Positions 19,448-27,897 of a stretch of 64,000 nucleotides of DNA are shown here, piece by piece. The DNA is from Vibrio sp. HDW18. Its GTDB lineage: Bacteria > Pseudomonadota > Gammaproteobacteria > Enterobacterales > Vibrionaceae. Location: NCBI RefSeq assembly GCF_011306175.1, contig NZ_CP049913.1:868001-932000 (forward strand). Direction: 5' to 3'. A program made the translations under genes and the position numbers. Under the pieces are notes generated by a model. It was not told the DNA's origin. It saw only the letters and a program-made list of their open reading frames with translations, and did no database searches. Numbering within the stretch: position 1 is the stretch's first letter; each line of letters opens with the position of its first letter.

Positions 19448-20050
19448 ATGAAAAAGATCGTTTTAGCTACCGGTAATCAAGGCAAAGTGCGTGAAATGGC
19501 CGATTTATTGGCCGACTTTGGCTTTGATGTGATCGCACAAAGCGAATTTAACCTGACCGAAGCGGCCGAAACCGGTACGACCTTTATCGAAAATGCGATC
19601 ATCAAAGCGCGTCACGCCGCGAAAATGACCGGTTTGCCAGCGATTGCGGATGATTCAGGTTTGGAAGTAGATTATCTGCACGGTGCGCCCGGCATTTATT
19701 CCGCACGCTATGCCGGTGAAAATGCCAGTGATCGCGACAACCTCAACAAACTGTTAGCCGCGATGCAAGGTGTGCCAGAGTCAGAGCGTAGTGCGCGTTT
19801 TCACTGCGTGTTGGTGCTGATGCGTCACGCCGATGATCCAACGCCTATCGTTTGTCACGGCAAATGGGAAGGCAAAATCCTCACTGCGCCACACGGCAGC
19901 AATGGCTTTGGTTACGATCCGATCTTCTGGGTTCCAGAAGAACACTGCGCCTCTGCCGAGCTAGAGCCAGCGCGTAAAAAGCAGTTGTCACACCGAGCGC
20001 AGGCGCTGCAAAAATTGTTCGCCGCATTGCAAGAGCAGCACACATGCTAA
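19448..20050 (+). CDS. rdgB: dITP/XTP pyrophosphatase RdgB
   Basis: A 200-residue Ham1/RdgB-type nucleoside triphosphatase that removes inosine and xanthosine triphosphates from the nucleotide pool. It begins with [15 protein letters not shown], continues with the catalytic segment [24 protein letters not shown] (split here; about residues 66-90) and has [14 protein letters not shown] near 152. Length fits E. coli RdgB (197). Its last seven bases overlap hemW, indicating a two-gene operon. Confidence 0.96.
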   Translation: MKKIVLATGNQGKVREMADLLADFGFDVIAQSEFNLTEAAETGTTFIENAIIKARHAAKMTGLPAIADDSGLEVDYLHGAPGIYSARYAGENASDRDNLNKLLAAMQGVPESERSARFHCVLVLMRHADDPTPIVCHGKWEGKILTAPHGSNGFGYDPIFWVPEEHCASAELEPARKKQLSHRAQALQKLFAALQEQHTC

Positions 20051-21219
20051 CGCCTCCGCCGCTAAGCTTATACATCCATATTCCGTGGTGTGTGCAAAAA
20101 TGCCCATACTGCGATTTCAACTCGCACGCACAAAAAGGCGAGATCCCTGAGCAAGACTATTTAGCGGCGCTGCTTGATGATCTGGATCGTGATATTGAAC
20201 GCTACCAGCTCAAAACCGATGATCGCTTACTGCACTCCATTTTTATTGGTGGTGGGACACCGAGCCTGATCTCCGCTGAAGGGATCGCCGAATTACTGCA
20301 ACAGGTTGCCAAACGGATTGCCTTTGATCTCGCGATCGAAATCACCATGGAAGCCAACCCAGGCACCATAGAAGCGCAGCGCTTTGCCGATTATCGCCGT
20401 GCAGGCGTTACACGGATTTCGATTGGGGTACAAAGCTTTGCTCCAGAAAAATTGGCACGTTTAGGGCGTATTCACGGTCAGCAAGAGGCCGTTCGCGCCG
20501 CACAATTGGCTCACCAAATTGGCTTAAATAGCTTTAATTTAGATCTGATGCACGGTTTACCCGATCAAACCACTGAGCAGGCGCTGGCCGATCTGGATCA
20601 AGCGATTGCACTTAATCCTCCTCATCTATCTTGGTATCAATTGACGATTGAACCCAACACCCTGTTTTACTCCAAGCCGCCACAGTTACCAGATGAAGAT
20701 GCACTGTGGGATATTTTCGAGCTTGGCCATCAAAAGCTGAGTGAGGCCGGTTATGTGCAGTATGAGATTTCCGGTTACAGCAAACCGGGCTATCAGTGTC
20801 AGCACAATCTCAATTATTGGCGTTTTGGCGACTATCTCGGGATTGGCTGTGGTGCGCATGGCAAGTTAAGTTTTGCGGATGGGCGCATTCTCCGCACCAG
20901 CAAAACTAAGCATCCGCGCGGTTATTTGGCCGCGCTCAATAATTTGGCCAAAGCGTATTTGGATAGTGAGCAGTGGGTGGCCGATCAAGACAAGCCATTT
21001 GAGTTCTTTATGAACCGTTTTCGCTTGATTGAAGCGTGTCCTAAAGCCGATTTTACGGCCCGAACCGGACTCACGCTTGAAGTGATCCGCCCCACCATCG
21101 AGTGGGCGCTCAGTGAAGGTTATCTCAGTGAAGATGAGTTGCACTGGCAAATCACCCAAAAGGGTAAACTGTTTCTCAATGATCTGCTTGCCGCCTTTAT
21201 GGCCGATGACGAAGAATAA
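20044..21219 (+). CDS. hemW: Radical SAM heme chaperone HemW
   Basis: A 391-residue radical-SAM protein related to coproporphyrinogen dehydrogenase HemN. HemW binds heme and acts in heme insertion rather than in porphyrin synthesis. The Fe-S cluster motif CVQKCPYC occupies residues 16-23, at the position expected for HemW with no long N-terminal extension. [12 protein letters not shown] follows near 62 and a C-terminal HemN_C domain is present. It overlaps rdgB by 7 bp. Older annotations call this gene a HemN-like oxidase. Confidence 0.94.
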   Translation: MLTPPPLSLYIHIPWCVQKCPYCDFNSHAQKGEIPEQDYLAALLDDLDRDIERYQLKTDDRLLHSIFIGGGTPSLISAEGIAELLQQVAKRIAFDLAIEITMEANPGTIEAQRFADYRRAGVTRISIGVQSFAPEKLARLGRIHGQQEAVRAAQLAHQIGLNSFNLDLMHGLPDQTTEQALADLDQAIALNPPHLSWYQLTIEPNTLFYSKPPQLPDEDALWDIFELGHQKLSEAGYVQYEISGYSKPGYQCQHNLNYWRFGDYLGIGCGAHGKLSFADGRILRTSKTKHPRGYLAALNNLAKAYLDSEQWVADQDKPFEFFMNRFRLIEACPKADFTARTGLTLEVIRPTIEWALSEGYLSEDELHWQITQKGKLFLNDLLAAFMADDEE

Positions 21220-21221
21220 GA

Positions 21222-21249
21222 AAGAGGCGCGTGCGCCTCTTGGTTTTTA
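21222..21249 (+). terminator. Terminator of rdgB-hemW
   Basis: A GC-rich stem (AAGAGGCGC/GCGCCTCTT, loop GT) is followed by GGTTTTT immediately after the hemW stop. Confidence 0.85.
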
Positions 21250-21255
21250 TCTTTA

Positions 21256-21451
21256 ATCCCCAAACTACTTGGAGTTGCAGGTTGGCGGCAAATGAGTGAC
21301 AAATTTGTCTGGAACAAATTTGCACAGCCATCGGCTGGCCTTTGGTGAGAGCCAAGGATGGCTCTCATAATCCCCATGAGCATAGATACACTATGTGATT
21401 GGGGTGAGCGAATGCTGCCAACACCGCTGCGGCTTCAAGTAGCAAGGGGAT
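21256..21451. repeat. ERIC repeat carrying a roughly 70-bp internal insertion
   Basis: Ends (ATCCCCAAACTACTT and AAGGGGAT) and core match the other ERIC copies here, but about 70 bp (21300-21371) is inserted between the AATGAGTGA and TCCCCATGAG segments. The insert contains AAATTTGT/ACAAATTT and GAGAGCC/GGCTCTC inverted repeats. ERIC elements with an insertion of about this size at one site are known from other gamma-proteobacteria. The element ends three bases before the glsA stop. Confidence 0.85.
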
Positions 21452-21454
21452 AGC

Positions 21455-22375
21455 TTAAAAAATTGAGCGACCAATCCGCTGCGCGAGTAGCTCTAACGCG
21501 CGAGTGCCCGCAAGCGAATTACCCGATGGATCCAATGCTGGAGACCATACTGCGATGGTCATCTCACCGGGTACCACCGCGACAATGCCACCGCCAACCC
21601 CAGATTTTCCGGGCATGCCAACTCGATAAGCAAACTCACCAGCACCATCGTACAACCCACAGGTCGCGAGTAGCGCATTCATTTGTTTACTTTGCGTCGC
21701 AGTGATCACACTCTGCCCTGTCACTACCGAAACCCCTTTATTAGCCAGATAGCTGAAGGTTTGCGCCAATTCAACACTGCTCATTTTCAAAGCGCAGGCA
21801 TGAAAATAGTTGTGCAGTACGGGGATGACCTCATTGTCAAAATTACCAAATGAACGCATTAAATAGGCAATCGCCGCATTACGATCGCTATGCATCATCT
21901 CCGAAGCTGCCACTACTTTGTCATACGCAATTTGCGGCTCGCCACTCAGTTGACGAACAAACTCCAACAAGCGCTGACGCGGAGCCGACAAGCGACTGTG
22001 TAGCATATCGCTGACCACAATCGCCCCTGCGTTAATAAATGGATTACGCGGAATGCCTTGCTCCATTTCAAGCTGAATTAAAGAGTTAAACGCCTGACCC
22101 GATGGCTCCTTACCGACACGACGCCATAGCTCATCAGGCTGATACAAGCCCATCGCCAAGGTGAGGCTCAGTACTTTGGAAATCGACTGAATCGAAAACC
22201 TTTCTTGCGCATCGCCCGCGCTGATCACTTCACCTTGATTGGTGAATACCGCAATGGCTAATTTATCGCGCGATACTTTACCGAGCGCGGGAATGTAATC
22301 GGCCACTTTGCCTTGGCGAGTGAGGGGGCGAACCTCTTCAACAATGCTGGCTAAAATCTCTGCGCTTGGCTTCAT
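21455..22375 (-). CDS. glsA: Glutaminase
   Basis: A 306-residue serine-dependent glutaminase of the beta-lactamase-like fold that hydrolyses glutamine to glutamate and ammonia. The catalytic Ser-x-x-Lys is in [10 protein letters not shown] near residue 63. The family segments [15 protein letters not shown] near 112, [16 protein letters not shown] near 158 and [18 protein letters not shown] near 254 are clear. Length fits E. coli GlsB (308). It stands alone on the minus strand with an ERIC element on its 3' side. Confidence 0.96.
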   Translation of the reverse strand: MKPSAEILASIVEEVRPLTRQGKVADYIPALGKVSRDKLAIAVFTNQGEVISAGDAQERFSIQSISKVLSLTLAMGLYQPDELWRRVGKEPSGQAFNSLIQLEMEQGIPRNPFINAGAIVVSDMLHSRLSAPRQRLLEFVRQLSGEPQIAYDKVVAASEMMHSDRNAAIAYLMRSFGNFDNEVIPVLHNYFHACALKMSSVELAQTFSYLANKGVSVVTGQSVITATQSKQMNALLATCGLYDGAGEFAYRVGMPGKSGVGGGIVAVVPGEMTIAVWSPALDPSGNSLAGTRALELLAQRIGRSIF

Positions 22376-22442
22376 GATTGGCTCTTTAAGATGGGTTTAG
22401 CTCTCACTACCTTAGCAGATCAGTAGCCGGAGGATGAGGGTC

Positions 22443-22469
22443 AAAAAAGCCAACATCAGAGGTTGGCTT
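22443..22469 (-). terminator. Terminator downstream of trmB
   Basis: On the minus strand GCCAACC/GGTTGGC-type arms (6-bp stem, loop TCTGAT) are followed by six T residues. It lies beyond the ERIC element that follows the trmB stop. Confidence 0.8.
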
Positions 22470-22482
22470 AAGCAAAATTTCC

Positions 22483-22610
22483 ATACCTAAACGACTTGAA
22501 GTTACAAGTCGGTGGCAAGTGAGTTCATCCCCATCAGCATAGACAGACTATGTGATTGGGGTGAATGAACATCGCCAACAGCGCTGCAGCTTCAAGTAGC
22601 AAGGAGATAT
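22483..22610. repeat. ERIC repeat, full length
   Basis: A 128-bp copy runs from ATACCTAAACGACTTGAAG to CTTCAAGTAGCAAGGAGATAT. Its outer end directly abuts the trmB stop codon, so the element lies between the gene and its terminator and would be in the mRNA tail. Confidence 0.88.
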
Positions 22611-23330
22611 TTAAGCGGTGCGTTGGTACTTGATATCCCACACCCCATGGCCGAGGCGATGGCCACGCTGCTCAAATTTGGTCAGCGGACGCTCATCAGG
22701 ACGCGGGATGTAACTGCCTTCGCTGGCCAAGTTAGCAAAACCAGGCGCTTGATCCATCACTTCAATCATATGTTCGGCGTAGTTTTCCCAGTCGGTCGCC
22801 ATGTGGAAGACACCACTGCCGATGATCAATTTTTGACGCACCATTTCAGCAAATTCAAGCTGCACAATGCGGCGTTTATGGTGACGCTTTTTGTGCCAAG
22901 GATCTGGGAAGAACAGTTGCAAAGTATGCAGGCTATTATCTGGGATCATATGAGCAAAGACTTCGACCGCATCGTGGCACATAACACGTAGATTGGTCAC
23001 GCCCGCTTCACGCGCTGAGGCCAAACAAGCGCCCACACCTGGGCTGTGTACTTCAATACCGATGAAATTCTTGTGCGGTGCGTTTTTCGCCATTTCCACC
23101 AGTGACGCGCCCATGCCAAAACCAATTTCCAGCACAACTGGATTGGTGTTGCCAAACACCTGTTGCCAATCCAATAACTCTGGCTGGTAATCAATGCCCA
23201 TGGCTGGCCAGCACTCTTTCATTGCGGCTTCCTGGCCTTTGGTCAAACGACCTTCACGACGCACAAAGCTACGGATCCGACGCAGCACTTTGCCATCTTC
23301 GGTGAATTCCTGGGTGATCACTTCGCTCAT
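22611..23330 (-). CDS. trmB: tRNA (guanine-N7-)-methyltransferase
   Basis: A 239-residue class I SAM-dependent methyltransferase that makes m7G46 in tRNA. It has [16 protein letters not shown] near residue 70 (SAM-binding), [16 protein letters not shown] near 92, the [16 protein letters not shown] signature near 140 and a C-terminal TKFEQRG. Length matches E. coli TrmB (239). The start overlaps none of its neighbours; mutY is divergent on the plus strand with about 180 bp between starts. Confidence 0.96.
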   Translation of the reverse strand: MSEVITQEFTEDGKVLRRIRSFVRREGRLTKGQEAAMKECWPAMGIDYQPELLDWQQVFGNTNPVVLEIGFGMGASLVEMAKNAPHKNFIGIEVHSPGVGACLASAREAGVTNLRVMCHDAVEVFAHMIPDNSLHTLQLFFPDPWHKKRHHKRRIVQLEFAEMVRQKLIIGSGVFHMATDWENYAEHMIEVMDQAPGFANLASEGSYIPRPDERPLTKFEQRGHRLGHGVWDIKYQRTA

Positions 23331-23514
23331 TTGTATTGCCTGCCCATTGCTAAATCAGAGCGGGAATTATCCAAAGAATCGCCAGCGGTGCAAGTGTTAT
23401 TCGCGCTCATCAAACATCCCATCTCAATATCCTTATGATTTGTCGGTTGTACTTCATCCTCAATCTGTGGTGCAATTTTACCCCTCAACATTAAACAACC
23501 ATAATGAGCAAGTC

Positions 23515-24588
23515 GTGACCCCTTTCGCACAAGCGATCCTTACTTGGTATGACGCCTACGGCCGCAAAAATCTGCCGTGGCAGCAACACAAAAATGCGTA
23601 TCGCGTTTGGTTATCTGAAATCATGTTACAGCAGACCCAAGTTGCGACCGTGATCCCCTATTTTGCGCGATTTTTAGAGCGCTTCCCAACCGTGCAAGCG
23701 TTGGCCAAGGCAGAGCAAGATGAAGTGCTGCATTTTTGGACCGGACTTGGCTACTACGCCAGAGCGCGCAACCTGCACAAAGCGGCGCAAATGGTTGTGA
23801 GTGAATATGGCGGTGAGTTTCCGACCGATTTAGAGCAGATGAATGCGCTACCCGGCGTTGGCCGCTCCACCGCAGCTGCGGTACTCTCTTCGGTATATCA
23901 AAAACCGCATGCCATTTTAGATGGCAATGTAAAACGCACTTTGGCACGCTGCTTTGCCGTGGAAGGTTGGCCGGGACAGAAAAGCGTTGAAAATCAGTTG
24001 TGGCATTACGCACAAAGGCATACCCCTCAAGTGGATGTCGATAAATACAACCAAGCTATGATGGATATGGGCGCGCTGATCTGCACCCGCAGCAAACCTA
24101 AATGCAGCCTATGCCCAGTGGCCTCGTTTTGTGTGGCTAAACAGCAAGGCAATCCGCAAGATTATCCGGGCAAAAAACCGAAAGCCGACAAGCCAGTCAA
24201 AGCCACTTGGTTTGTTATGCTCTATCACGATAATGCTGTGTGGCTTGAACAACGCCCGCAAAACGGCATTTGGGGCGGCCTCTACTGCTTCCCACAATCG
24301 GACAGCGCCAATATTCAAACCCGTCTCGATCAGCGGGCGATTGATGATCACACCATCAGCGCCCAACAAACGCTGATCGCCTTTCGCCACACTTTTAGCC
24401 ATTATCATCTGGATATTACGCCGATCTTGCTGCAATTAAAGCGCAAACCAGACATCATCATGGAAGGCAGCAAAGGTCTTTGGTATAACTTAAGTCAACC
24501 CGATGCGATTGGTTTGGCTGCGCCAGTCAAACAACTGCTGCACAGCTTACCATTCGACATTGATCGCCACATTAAAGAGGAAGCGTGA
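23515..24588 (+). CDS. mutY: A/G-specific adenine DNA glycosylase MutY
   Basis: A 357-residue base-excision enzyme that removes adenine mispaired with 8-oxoguanine. It shows the helix-hairpin-helix [12 protein letters not shown] near residue 117, the catalytic [10 protein letters not shown] near 138, the 4Fe-4S motif C-x6-C-x2-C-x5-C in [17 protein letters not shown] near 192-208, and a C-terminal NUDIX-like domain with [12 protein letters not shown] take the GTG at 23515, because [18 protein letters not shown] aligns with the family start. The frame stays open for 107 codons upstream, over the trmB start, but that stretch looks non-coding. It is followed directly by yggX. Confidence 0.94.
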   Translation: MTPFAQAILTWYDAYGRKNLPWQQHKNAYRVWLSEIMLQQTQVATVIPYFARFLERFPTVQALAKAEQDEVLHFWTGLGYYARARNLHKAAQMVVSEYGGEFPTDLEQMNALPGVGRSTAAAVLSSVYQKPHAILDGNVKRTLARCFAVEGWPGQKSVENQLWHYAQRHTPQVDVDKYNQAMMDMGALICTRSKPKCSLCPVASFCVAKQQGNPQDYPGKKPKADKPVKATWFVMLYHDNAVWLEQRPQNGIWGGLYCFPQSDSANIQTRLDQRAIDDHTISAQQTLIAFRHTFSHYHLDITPILLQLKRKPDIIMEGSKGLWYNLSQPDAIGLAAPVKQLLHSLPFDIDRHIKEEA

Positions 24589-24861
24589 ATGGCTCGCACC
24601 GTATTTTGTACCCGACTCAATAAACAAGCGGCTGGCTTAGATTTCCAGCTCTACCCCGGTGAATTGGGCAAACGAATTTTCGATAACATTTGCCAAGAAG
24701 CTTGGGCACAATGGCAAAGCAAACAAACCATGTTAATCAATGAGAAAAAGCTCAACATGATGGATGCCGAGCACCGTAAACTGCTTGAACAAGAGATGGT
24801 CAACTTCTTGTTTGAAGGTAAAGAAGTCCACATTGAAGGTTATACTCCACCGAGCAAGTAA
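24589..24861 (+). CDS. yggX: Probable Fe(2+)-trafficking protein YggX
   Basis: A 90-residue cytosolic protein involved in iron trafficking and protection of Fe-S clusters from oxidation. It starts [19 protein letters not shown] with the conserved Cys7, and has [20 protein letters not shown]. Length equals the E. coli protein (91). The ATG immediately follows the mutY stop, so the two are translationally coupled. MutY carries a 4Fe-4S cluster and the pairing is conserved in gamma-proteobacteria. Confidence 0.96.
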   Translation: MARTVFCTRLNKQAAGLDFQLYPGELGKRIFDNICQEAWAQWQSKQTMLINEKKLNMMDAEHRKLLEQEMVNFLFEGKEVHIEGYTPPSK

Positions 24862-24888
24862 CAAATTTCGCATTTCATCTGCCGATAA

Positions 24889-24926
24889 AAAATGACATCA
24901 TACCAATTGGTTATGATGTCATTTTC
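24889..24926 (+). terminator. Strong hairpin between yggX and mltC
   Basis: A long stem (AATGACATCATACC/GGTTATGATGTCATT, loop AATT) is flanked by A and T residues on either side. It probably attenuates or terminates after yggX; it may work in both directions. The T tail is short (TTTTC). Confidence 0.65.
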
Positions 24927-24962
24927 GCATCAGGAGTAGCGAAAGTTCGCTTTAGGAGGCGC

Positions 24963-26090
24963 ATGAGAACGTTAGTGCTATGTATCACCACGCTATTATT
25001 GAGTGGCTGTAGTCGTGAATTTATTGAGAAAATTTACGACGTGGATTACCAACCCACTAACCGCTTCGCTAAGAACTTAGCTCAACTTCCCGGCCAGTTT
25101 GAGAAAGATACCGCCGCGTTAGATGCATTGATCAACAGTTTCTCTGGCAATATTGAAAAACGCTGGGGACGCCGCGAGCTCAAAATCGCCGGCAAAAACA
25201 ATTACGTCAAATACATAGATAATTACCTCAGCCGCACAGAAGTGAATTTCAGCGAAGGGCGGATCATCGTCGAAACCGTTTCCCCTACCGATCCGAAAGC
25301 ACATTTACGCAATGCGATCATCACCACCTTACTCACTCCAGATGATCCGGCTAATGTCGACCTATTCTCCTCGAAAGATATTCAACTGAAAGGCCAGCCC
25401 TTTTTGTACCAACAAGTACTCGATCAAGATGGGCAAGCGATCCAGTGGTCATGGCGCGCTCAGCGCTATGCCGATTATCTGATTGCCAAACATCTGAAAG
25501 TGAAACAAGTGGATTTCAAAAAAGCCTATTACGTCGAGATCCCGATGGTTAAAGATCAAGTGGAGATCCGTGGTTATAAATACGCCAATATCGTACGCCG
25601 CGCGGCACAAAAGTACGATATTCCGGAAGATCTAATCTATGCGATTATTAAAACCGAAAGTAGCTTCAACCCCTATGCGGTCAGTTGGGCCAATGCTTAT
25701 GGCTTAATGCAAGTAGTGCCGAAAACCGCCGGCCGCGATGTGTTTAAACTGGTTAAAAATCGTTCCGGAGAACCGACGCCTGAGTACCTGTTTAACCCAG
25801 AAAACAATATTGATACCGGAACCGCCTATTTTTACATTTTAAAAAATCGCTATTTGAAAGATGTTCGCCATCCAACCTCGCTCGAATACAGCATGATTTC
25901 GGCTTATAACGGTGGCACTGGCGGGGTATTAAATACGTTTAGCAAAGATCGCCAGCGTGCGATGCGTGATCTTAATGGCTTACAACCAAATCAAGTCTAT
26001 TGGGCGCTGACCAAAAAACATCCCAACGCCGAAGCGCGCCGTTACTTAGAAAAAGTGACTCAATTTAAGAAAGAATTTAATGCTGGCTAA
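24963..26090 (+). CDS. mltC: Membrane-bound lytic murein transglycosylase C
   Basis: A 375-residue outer-membrane lipoprotein that cleaves peptidoglycan glycan strands with formation of 1,6-anhydromuramyl ends. The lipobox LLSGC places the acylated cysteine at residue 16. A DUF3393-type domain occupies the first half. The SLT domain (about 210-360) holds the catalytic Glu in KTESSFNPYAVS and then GLMQVVPKTAGRDV and YNGGTGGV. A strong AGGAGG ribosome-binding site precedes the ATG. The order mutY-yggX-mltC matches E. coli. Confidence 0.95.
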   Translation: MRTLVLCITTLLLSGCSREFIEKIYDVDYQPTNRFAKNLAQLPGQFEKDTAALDALINSFSGNIEKRWGRRELKIAGKNNYVKYIDNYLSRTEVNFSEGRIIVETVSPTDPKAHLRNAIITTLLTPDDPANVDLFSSKDIQLKGQPFLYQQVLDQDGQAIQWSWRAQRYADYLIAKHLKVKQVDFKKAYYVEIPMVKDQVEIRGYKYANIVRRAAQKYDIPEDLIYAIIKTESSFNPYAVSWANAYGLMQVVPKTAGRDVFKLVKNRSGEPTPEYLFNPENNIDTGTAYFYILKNRYLKDVRHPTSLEYSMISAYNGGTGGVLNTFSKDRQRAMRDLNGLQPNQVYWALTKKHPNAEARRYLEKVTQFKKEFNAG

Positions 26091-26158
26091 TAACCGGCCT
26101 AGTTTTGTTTAAATTATCCGCAAACAAACTGATTTGGCGAATTTTTTCAAAAAACAGG

Positions 26159-26187
26159 TTGACGAAGTAAAGGAAAATACGTTTAAT
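26159..26187 (+). promoter_or_regulatory. Promoter of the first tRNA array
   Basis: TTGACG and TTTAAT are separated by exactly 17 bp, followed by a GC-rich discriminator (AGCGCTCC) typical of stringently controlled stable-RNA promoters. The first tRNA begins 12 bp after the -10 hexamer. The same hexamers and spacing precede the second array. Confidence 0.8.
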
Positions 26188-26198
26188 AGCGCTCCGTT

Positions 26199-26274
26199 GC
26201 CCGGATAGCTCAGTCGGTAGAGCAGAGGATTGAAAATCCTCGTGTCGGTGGTTCGATTCCGCCTCCGGGCACCA
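26199..26274 (+). tRNA. tRNA-Phe (GAA)
   Basis: A 76-nt cloverleaf with acceptor arms GCCCGGA/TCCGGGC, anticodon GAA at 26232-26234, T-loop GTTCGATTC and encoded CCA. Confidence 0.97.
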
Positions 26275-26322
26275 CGAATTTTAGATTGTTGGTGTAAGAC
26301 ACAAACAGCAAAGGTTACGCGT

Positions 26323-26398
<76 letters not shown>

Positions 26399-26408
26399 CT
26401 TAAAATTT

Positions 26409-26484
26409 GCCTCGATAGCTCAGTCGGTAGAGCAGAGGATTGAAAATCCTCGTGTCGGTGGTTCGATTCCGCCTCGAGGCACCA
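26409..26484 (+). tRNA. tRNA-Phe (GAA), acceptor-stem variant
   Basis: Identical to the other Phe copies except that two acceptor-stem pairs are changed on both arms: GCCTCGA/TCGAGGC instead of GCCCGGA/TCCGGGC. The stem stays fully paired, the anticodon is GAA and CCA is encoded. Confidence 0.95.
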
Positions 26485-26521
26485 CTATTAAAAGTTGTGC
26501 CAAAGACACAATAAAAATTGT

Positions 26522-26597
26522 TCCTCCTTAGCTCAGTCGGTAGAGCGACGGACTGTTAATCCGCAGGTCGCTGGTTCGAGCCCAGCAGGAGGAGCCA
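26522..26597 (+). tRNA. tRNA-Asn (GTT)
   Basis: A 76-nt cloverleaf beginning TCCTCCTTAG with anticodon GTT in GACTGTTAATC, ending GAGGAGCCA. Confidence 0.97.
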
Positions 26598-26604
26598 CCT
26601 TTCA

Positions 26605-26632
26605 AAACCCAGTCTTTGACTGGGTTTTTCTT
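26605..26632 (+). terminator. Terminator of the first tRNA array
   Basis: A 10-bp stem (AAACCCAGTC/GACTGGGTTT, loop TTT) with a T-rich tail. A near-identical terminator follows the second array. Confidence 0.9.
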
Positions 26633-26675
26633 TATCTGCATTTCTCCTGCTAGCTCGTAGCACTGCAATACCTAA

Positions 26676-26906
26676 AATGATTTCATCAACCAATCAAGCC
26701 ACCCATTCGGCGTAATACAGGCATTGCATACTGATAAGGCAAATCAACAAATCGGCGATGATATCGCCCAGCGGATTAATATGATTGAAGAAAGTGGCTG
26801 CGAGTTAAGCCGCGTGGTCACCCAAAGCCACAATAGCGCGCAAACTTTAACTCAGCTCGCGAATGAGTTAGAACAGTGGGCAGGCCACTTTTCCGTGCCT
26901 CGTTAA
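26676..26906 (+). pseudogene. C-terminal remnant of a methyl-accepting chemotaxis protein
   Basis: An open frame with no plausible start encodes about 76 residues ending in LTQLANELEQWAGHFSV. The heptad-like pattern (IGDDIAQRINMIEESG, then a helical TLTQLANELEQ) resembles the very C-terminus of a chemoreceptor signalling domain. A stop codon lies in frame at 26673-26675, and no membrane segments, sensor domain or conserved hairpin tip remain. It is followed by its own terminator. A chemoreceptor gene is recalled at this tRNA-flanked position in V. cholerae, so this is probably what is left after a deletion. Confidence 0.6.
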
Positions 26907-26937
26907 CCACCAAAATTAGCAATAAACCATGTGGAAT

Positions 26938-26965
26938 AAGCACGTCTCGTTACGTGCTTTTTTAT
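26938..26965 (+). terminator. Terminator after the chemoreceptor remnant
   Basis: An 8-bp perfect stem (AAGCACGT/ACGTGCTT, loop CTCGTT) followed by TTTTATTTTC, 32 bases after the remnant's stop codon. Confidence 0.85.
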
Positions 26966-27108
26966 TTTCTTCGCTTTTTAACGCAGAAAATACCGATGCC
27001 TAGAGCACTTTAATTGCCGATTTAACCACAAACTGGCGATCTAAATGGACAAAAACAGGCCATTAAGTATAGAAAAACATCAAACAACACTTTTTTTATA
27101 TTTTCATG

Positions 27109-27137
27109 TTGACGGCCACCACGAAAACCCTTTTAAT
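27109..27137 (+). promoter_or_regulatory. Promoter of the second tRNA array
   Basis: TTGACG and TTTAAT with a 17-bp spacer, the same hexamers as the first array, ten bases before the first tRNA. The spacer sequences differ, so conservation of the hexamers is not just recent duplication. Confidence 0.8.
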
Positions 27138-27147
27138 ACACCCCGTC

Positions 27148-27223
27148 GCCCGGATAGCTCAGTCGGTAGAGCAGAGGATTGAAAATCCTCGTGTCGGTGG
27201 TTCGATTCCGCCTCCGGGCACCA
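27148..27223 (+). tRNA. tRNA-Phe (GAA)
   Basis: Sequence identical to the gene at 26199-26274 by eye: acceptor GCCCGGA/TCCGGGC, anticodon GAA, encoded CCA. Confidence 0.97.
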
Positions 27224-27261
27224 CAATTTTATTTGTTGGTGCTACCAGCAATAATCAATGT

Positions 27262-27337
<76 letters not shown>

Positions 27338-27355
27338 TTAAATAAAAAGAACAAT

Positions 27356-27431
27356 TCCTCCTTAGCTCAGTCGGTAGAGCGACGGACTGTTAATCCGCAG
27401 GTCGCTGGTTCGAGCCCAGCAGGAGGAGCCA
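27356..27431 (+). tRNA. tRNA-Asn (GTT)
   Basis: Same sequence as the Asn gene in the first array, anticodon GTT, encoded CCA. It is separated from the preceding Thr gene by an 18-bp spacer. Confidence 0.97.
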
Positions 27432-27459
27432 ATTTTCAGCTTGCTTTGCAAGTTGAGTT

Positions 27460-27535
<76 letters not shown>

Positions 27536-27553
27536 TTAAATAAAAAGAACAAT

Positions 27554-27629
27554 TCCTCCTTAGCTCAGTCGGTAGAGCGACGGACTGTTAATCCGCAGGT
27601 CGCTGGTTCGAGCCCAGCAGGAGGAGCCA
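27554..27629 (+). tRNA. tRNA-Asn (GTT)
   Basis: Identical to the gene at 27356, offset 198 bp, with the same 18-bp spacer before it. It is the last gene of the array. Confidence 0.97.
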
Positions 27630-27636
27630 CCTTTCA

Positions 27637-27660
27637 AAACCCAGTCTTTGACTGGGTTTT
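27637..27660 (+). terminator. Terminator of the second tRNA array
   Basis: A stem (AAACCCAGTC/GACTGGGTTT, loop TTT) and T-rich tail, the same as at the end of the first array. Confidence 0.9.
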
Positions 27661-27675
27661 ATTTTATCTGCAACT

Positions 27676-27796
27676 TATAGCCAAACAACTTGCAGTTGCA
27701 GGAAGACGGTGAGCCAGTGAGTGAGCATAGGCCAACGATGTGATTGGGGTGAATAACCTAGCCAACACCACTGCAGCTTCCAGTAAGAAGAGTGTG
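27676..27796. repeat. ERIC repeat, decayed
   Basis: It is recognisable by CAAACAACTTGCAGTTGCAG, GTGATTGGGGTGAATA and CCACTGCAGCTTCCAGTAAGAAG. The CCCCATGAG block is missing and the terminal inverted repeats have drifted. Confidence 0.75.
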
Positions 27797-27844
27797 TCGA
27801 TCACGGATACTTGCCCTCGTCTCCTACCCATCATTTGCGCCGAT

Positions 27845-27877
27845 AAAAAAAGGCAAACCGAATGATTTGCCTTTTTT
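27845..27877. terminator. Terminator of djlA (possibly bidirectional)
   Basis: GGCAAA/TTTGCC with A7 on one side and T6 on the other, 20 bases after the djlA stop on the minus strand. Confidence 0.8.
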
Positions 27878-27897
27878 GCCGTTGTTGAAACTGCAAA

